Shown here: positions 5,879 to 7,623 of the stretch, piece by piece
Layout: every line of letters starts with the position of its first letter
How positions within the stretch are numbered: position 1 is the stretch's first letter
Assembly (NCBI GenBank): GCA_003153335.1
Contig: PLYG01000566.1
Span: forward strand, 1-7,623
Source of the DNA: Betaproteobacteria bacterium
Lineage (GTDB): Bacteria > Pseudomonadota > Gammaproteobacteria > Burkholderiales > Casimicrobiaceae
DNA length: 7,623 bases
Direction of reading: 5' to 3'
Notes under the pieces: model-generated
Database searches by the model: none
Seen by the model: the letters and a program-made list of their open reading frames with translations, nothing else
What the model was told of the DNA's origin: nothing
Position numbers and translations under genes: made by a program

Positions 5879-7258
5879 TCAGCCGAACGCCTTCTTGAGC
5901 AGTGCCTGAGCGCGCTTGACCGCATCCGCGGGCAAGGTATGCCGCTTGGGAAAATTCGCGCTCGGCCGGGTCGCGTCGATGATCATCTTCGCGGTCATGC
6001 CGGCGTGATTCGAGGGATCGAGGATCGCTCCCATCGCGTTGCGGATGATGTCGATGTCCTCATCCGCTTGCATGCGCGTCGCCATCGCCCAGAAGACGTC
6101 CCGGTCGTCAAAGATATTGACGTCGTCGTCGACGATCACCACGAGCTTGAGGCTGAGATCGTCGCCGAACGCCACTGCTGCCGCGTTCTTCGCCTGGCCG
6201 GGGGCAGGCTTGCGCATGGCGATATAGACGTGCAGCCGGCAGGTTCCCGACTTGGGATAGGACACCGCCGTGGTGTTGGGGAAATGCTGGCGCAGCGTGC
6301 GCAGAAGACGCGCCTCCGAGGGCACAGCAAGCAGGCTCGTGTGCTCGTCCGAGATTCCCGGAACGATGTCCTGGTAGATCGCGTCCTTGCGGTGAGTGAT
6401 CGCCGAGATCTCGACCACATGCTGGGTCGAGCGCTCGGAGGCATAGCCGGTGAATTCCGCAAAGGGCCCCTCTGGCTCTCGCTTGTTGGCGATGATGCGG
6501 CCCTCGAGCACAATCTCCGCATCGATCGGCACCTCAACCGGCACCGTGCGGCCGGCGGTGATCTCGAGCGGCTTGCCCATCATGCCGCCGACCACGGCGT
6601 ATTCGTCGCTGGTGATCGGCCCCTTCCACAGGCCGCCGAAGGTGAACAGCGGATGGGCTCCGATCACCACCGCGATCGGGATGTCCTCGCCGCGTTCCTC
6701 GGCGCGCTGCACATAGTTCCACAGGTGGCGCCGGCTGTGCAGGCTGGTGCCGAGCCGGTTGCGGCCCTTCACCTGCATCCGATGGAAGCTCGCATTGCGC
6801 ACCCCTGTATCCGGATCCTTGGCGATCACGATCGCGTTGGTGATGTAGGGGCCGGCATCCTCGTTGAAGTGGCGCATGATCGGCAGGTAGCCGAGGTCCA
6901 CTTTCTTCCCCGTCAGCACCACGTCGTGAATGGGGCCGGTCTTGCACATGGCCGGCTCGATGGTGCGGTCGTTGCGCGAGGCCCATTCCTCGATGAGACG
7001 CTCCTCCGGCACGCCGAGGGCCAGCGCATAGCGCCGCCGGGAGCCGTACAGGTTCGTCACCACCGGAAAGGGCGAGTCTCCAACCTTCTCGAACCAGACC
7101 ACGGGTGAATGGCCGGTCTTCTCCATCTCCATGACCAGGGCGCTCGGATCGTAATCCAGGCTCACCTTGTCGCGGATCCGCAGGATGCCGTGCGGGTCGT
7201 CCGCCTCGACGTTTGCCAGAAAGCTGCGCAGCGTGAACGCCTGCGACGGTCGGGACAT
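5879..7258 (-). CDS. UbiD-family prenylated-FMN-dependent (de)carboxylase
   Basis: A 459-residue cytoplasmic enzyme of the UbiD/Fdc1/VdcC-BsdC family, which uses prenylated FMN to decarboxylate or reversibly carboxylate alpha,beta-unsaturated or aromatic acids. Known residues of Fdc1 map well. The metal/prFMN-binding Asn is N155 (RNASFHR), with the catalytic Arg R160 five residues later and the metal-binding His H178. The metal Glu is near E219 (SDEYAVVGG). The catalytic EGPFxE motif is EGPFAE (E263, E268), followed by TGY. The ATG at 7256-7258 has AAAGGAG 5 nt upstream; a GTG 33 nt further upstream would span the Shine-Dalgarno. Length is slightly short compared with E. coli UbiD (about 497). 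No ubiX-type prenyltransferase is in the window, so the cofactor must come from elsewhere. It follows the ABC transporter gene by 67 bp on the same strand. The substrate is unknown; a catabolic rather than ubiquinone role is inferred from neighbours. Confidence 0.92.
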   Translation of the reverse strand: MSRPSQAFTLRSFLANVEADDPHGILRIRDKVSLDYDPSALVMEMEKTGHSPVVWFEKVGDSPFPVVTNLYGSRRRYALALGVPEERLIEEWASRNDRTIEPAMCKTGPIHDVVLTGKKVDLGYLPIMRHFNEDAGPYITNAIVIAKDPDTGVRNASFHRMQVKGRNRLGTSLHSRRHLWNYVQRAEERGEDIPIAVVIGAHPLFTFGGLWKGPITSDEYAVVGGMMGKPLEITAGRTVPVEVPIDAEIVLEGRIIANKREPEGPFAEFTGYASERSTQHVVEISAITHRKDAIYQDIVPGISDEHTSLLAVPSEARLLRTLRQHFPNTTAVSYPKSGTCRLHVYIAMRKPAPGQAKNAAAVAFGDDLSLKLVVIVDDDVNIFDDRDVFWAMATRMQADEDIDIIRNAMGAILDPSNHAGMTAKMIIDATRPSANFPKRHTLPADAVKRAQALLKKAFG

Positions 7259-7263
7259 GATTT

Positions 7264-7270
7264 CTCCTTT
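7264..7270 (-). promoter_or_regulatory. Shine-Dalgarno that decides the UbiD-family start
   Basis: AAAGGAG, with its GGAG core 5 nt upstream of ATG 7256-7258, is a strong ribosome-binding site and argues against the longer GTG start. Confidence 0.7.
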
Positions 7271-7325
7271 GCTTTTGTCTACGGGTATCACGCTGTTCGA
7301 TGGACGCGGGTGGCCGGCGCGTTCC

Positions 7326-7623
7326 TCAAAGAATCTTGGAGAGGAAGGACACCAGCCGCTTGTCCGTCGTGTTTGCGAAGAACGCCTCGGGGGGCGCCTC
7401 CACCGCGATGGTGCCGCCCGCCATGAAGACGATGCGGTCGGCCGCCTCGCGGGCGAAGCCGAGCTCGTGCGTGACGATGACCATCGTCATGCCCGTGCCG
7501 ACCATTTCCCGGATCACCTGCAGCACCTCGCTGACCATCTCCGCATCGAGGGCCGAGGTGGGCTCGTCGAACAGCATGACGCGTGGCTCCATCGCGAGGG
7601 CCCGGGCAATGGCCACGCGCTGC
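7326..7623 (-). CDS. Polar amino acid-type ABC transporter ATP-binding protein (C-terminal part, cut by window edge)
   Basis: The last 98 or so residues of an ABC ATPase are present, opening with QRVAIARALAMEP, the end of the signature region and the helix after it. Then come Walker B with the catalytic Glu and D-loop (VMLFDEPTSALD), the H-switch (VIVTHELGFA), and a C-terminal tail ending RLVSFLSKIL. The wording closely follows GlnQ/HisP/ArtP ATPases of the polar amino acid uptake family, which power import with a periplasmic binding protein and two permease subunits. Walker A and the LSGGQ core lie beyond the right edge. The TGA is at 7326-7328. The 67-bp gap to the UbiD-family start has no T-tailed hairpin, so co-transcription with that gene is plausible. 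Substrates in this family include amino acids and related small polar compounds; specificity cannot be read from the ATPase. Confidence 0.9.
   Translation of the reverse strand, partial: QRVAIARALAMEPRVMLFDEPTSALDAEMVSEVLQVIREMVGTGMTMVIVTHELGFAREAADRIVFMAGGTIAVEAPPEAFFANTTDKRLVSFLSKIL

Noticed and set aside
5939..7108. 389-codon open frame antisense to the UbiD-family gene
   Set aside because: The sense strand carries the complete UbiD catalytic motifs. The antisense product is Arg/His/Asp-rich and resembles no fold.

Overview
The window looks like a chromosomal segment from a GC-rich proteobacterium. Base composition, frequent GTG starts and overlapping genes fit a beta-proteobacterium of Burkholderiales type. 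That placement is inference, because no rRNA, tRNA or other taxonomic marker is present.

Layout, left to right. (1) Positions 3-307, minus strand: a VapBC-type toxin-antitoxin pair. A ribbon-helix-helix antitoxin gene overlaps by ATGA the start of a PIN-domain toxin, which is cut by the left window edge. A 29-bp dyad overlaps the predicted antitoxin promoter. (2) Positions 308-632: a regulatory gap. (3) Positions 633-2042, plus strand: a DHA2-family (14-TM type) MFS exporter resembling MdtD. It converges on the next operon with only 28 bp between stop codons. (4) Positions 5610 down to 2071, minus strand: a tight three-gene operon encoding an FAD flavoprotein of the succinate dehydrogenase/fumarate reductase fold, a [2Fe-2S] + 2x[4Fe-4S] iron-sulfur subunit, and an HdrB/SdhE-like CCG-domain subunit. 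It has a strong sigma70-type promoter (TTGACA - 18 nt - TATTAT) flanked by two dyads. (5) Positions 7258 down to 5879, minus strand: a UbiD-family prFMN-dependent decarboxylase with the catalytic Arg and EGPFxE motif intact. (6) Positions 7326-7623, minus strand: the C-terminal part of a polar-amino-acid-type (GlnQ/HisP-like) ABC transporter ATPase, cut by the right edge.

How the parts may work together (inference): an importer upstream brings in a small, probably carboxylated substrate. The UbiD enzyme removes or exchanges a carboxyl group. The FAD/FeS/CCG complex oxidises or reduces substrate or product and passes electrons through three Fe-S centres to the CCG subunit, as in SdhABE/MfrABE or thiol:fumarate reductase. 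The most interesting point is that the flavoprotein keeps the FAD-binding fold but has lost the signature residues of the succinate/fumarate site and of covalent flavin attachment. The complex is therefore probably not a true succinate dehydrogenase or fumarate reductase, and its substrate is unknown.
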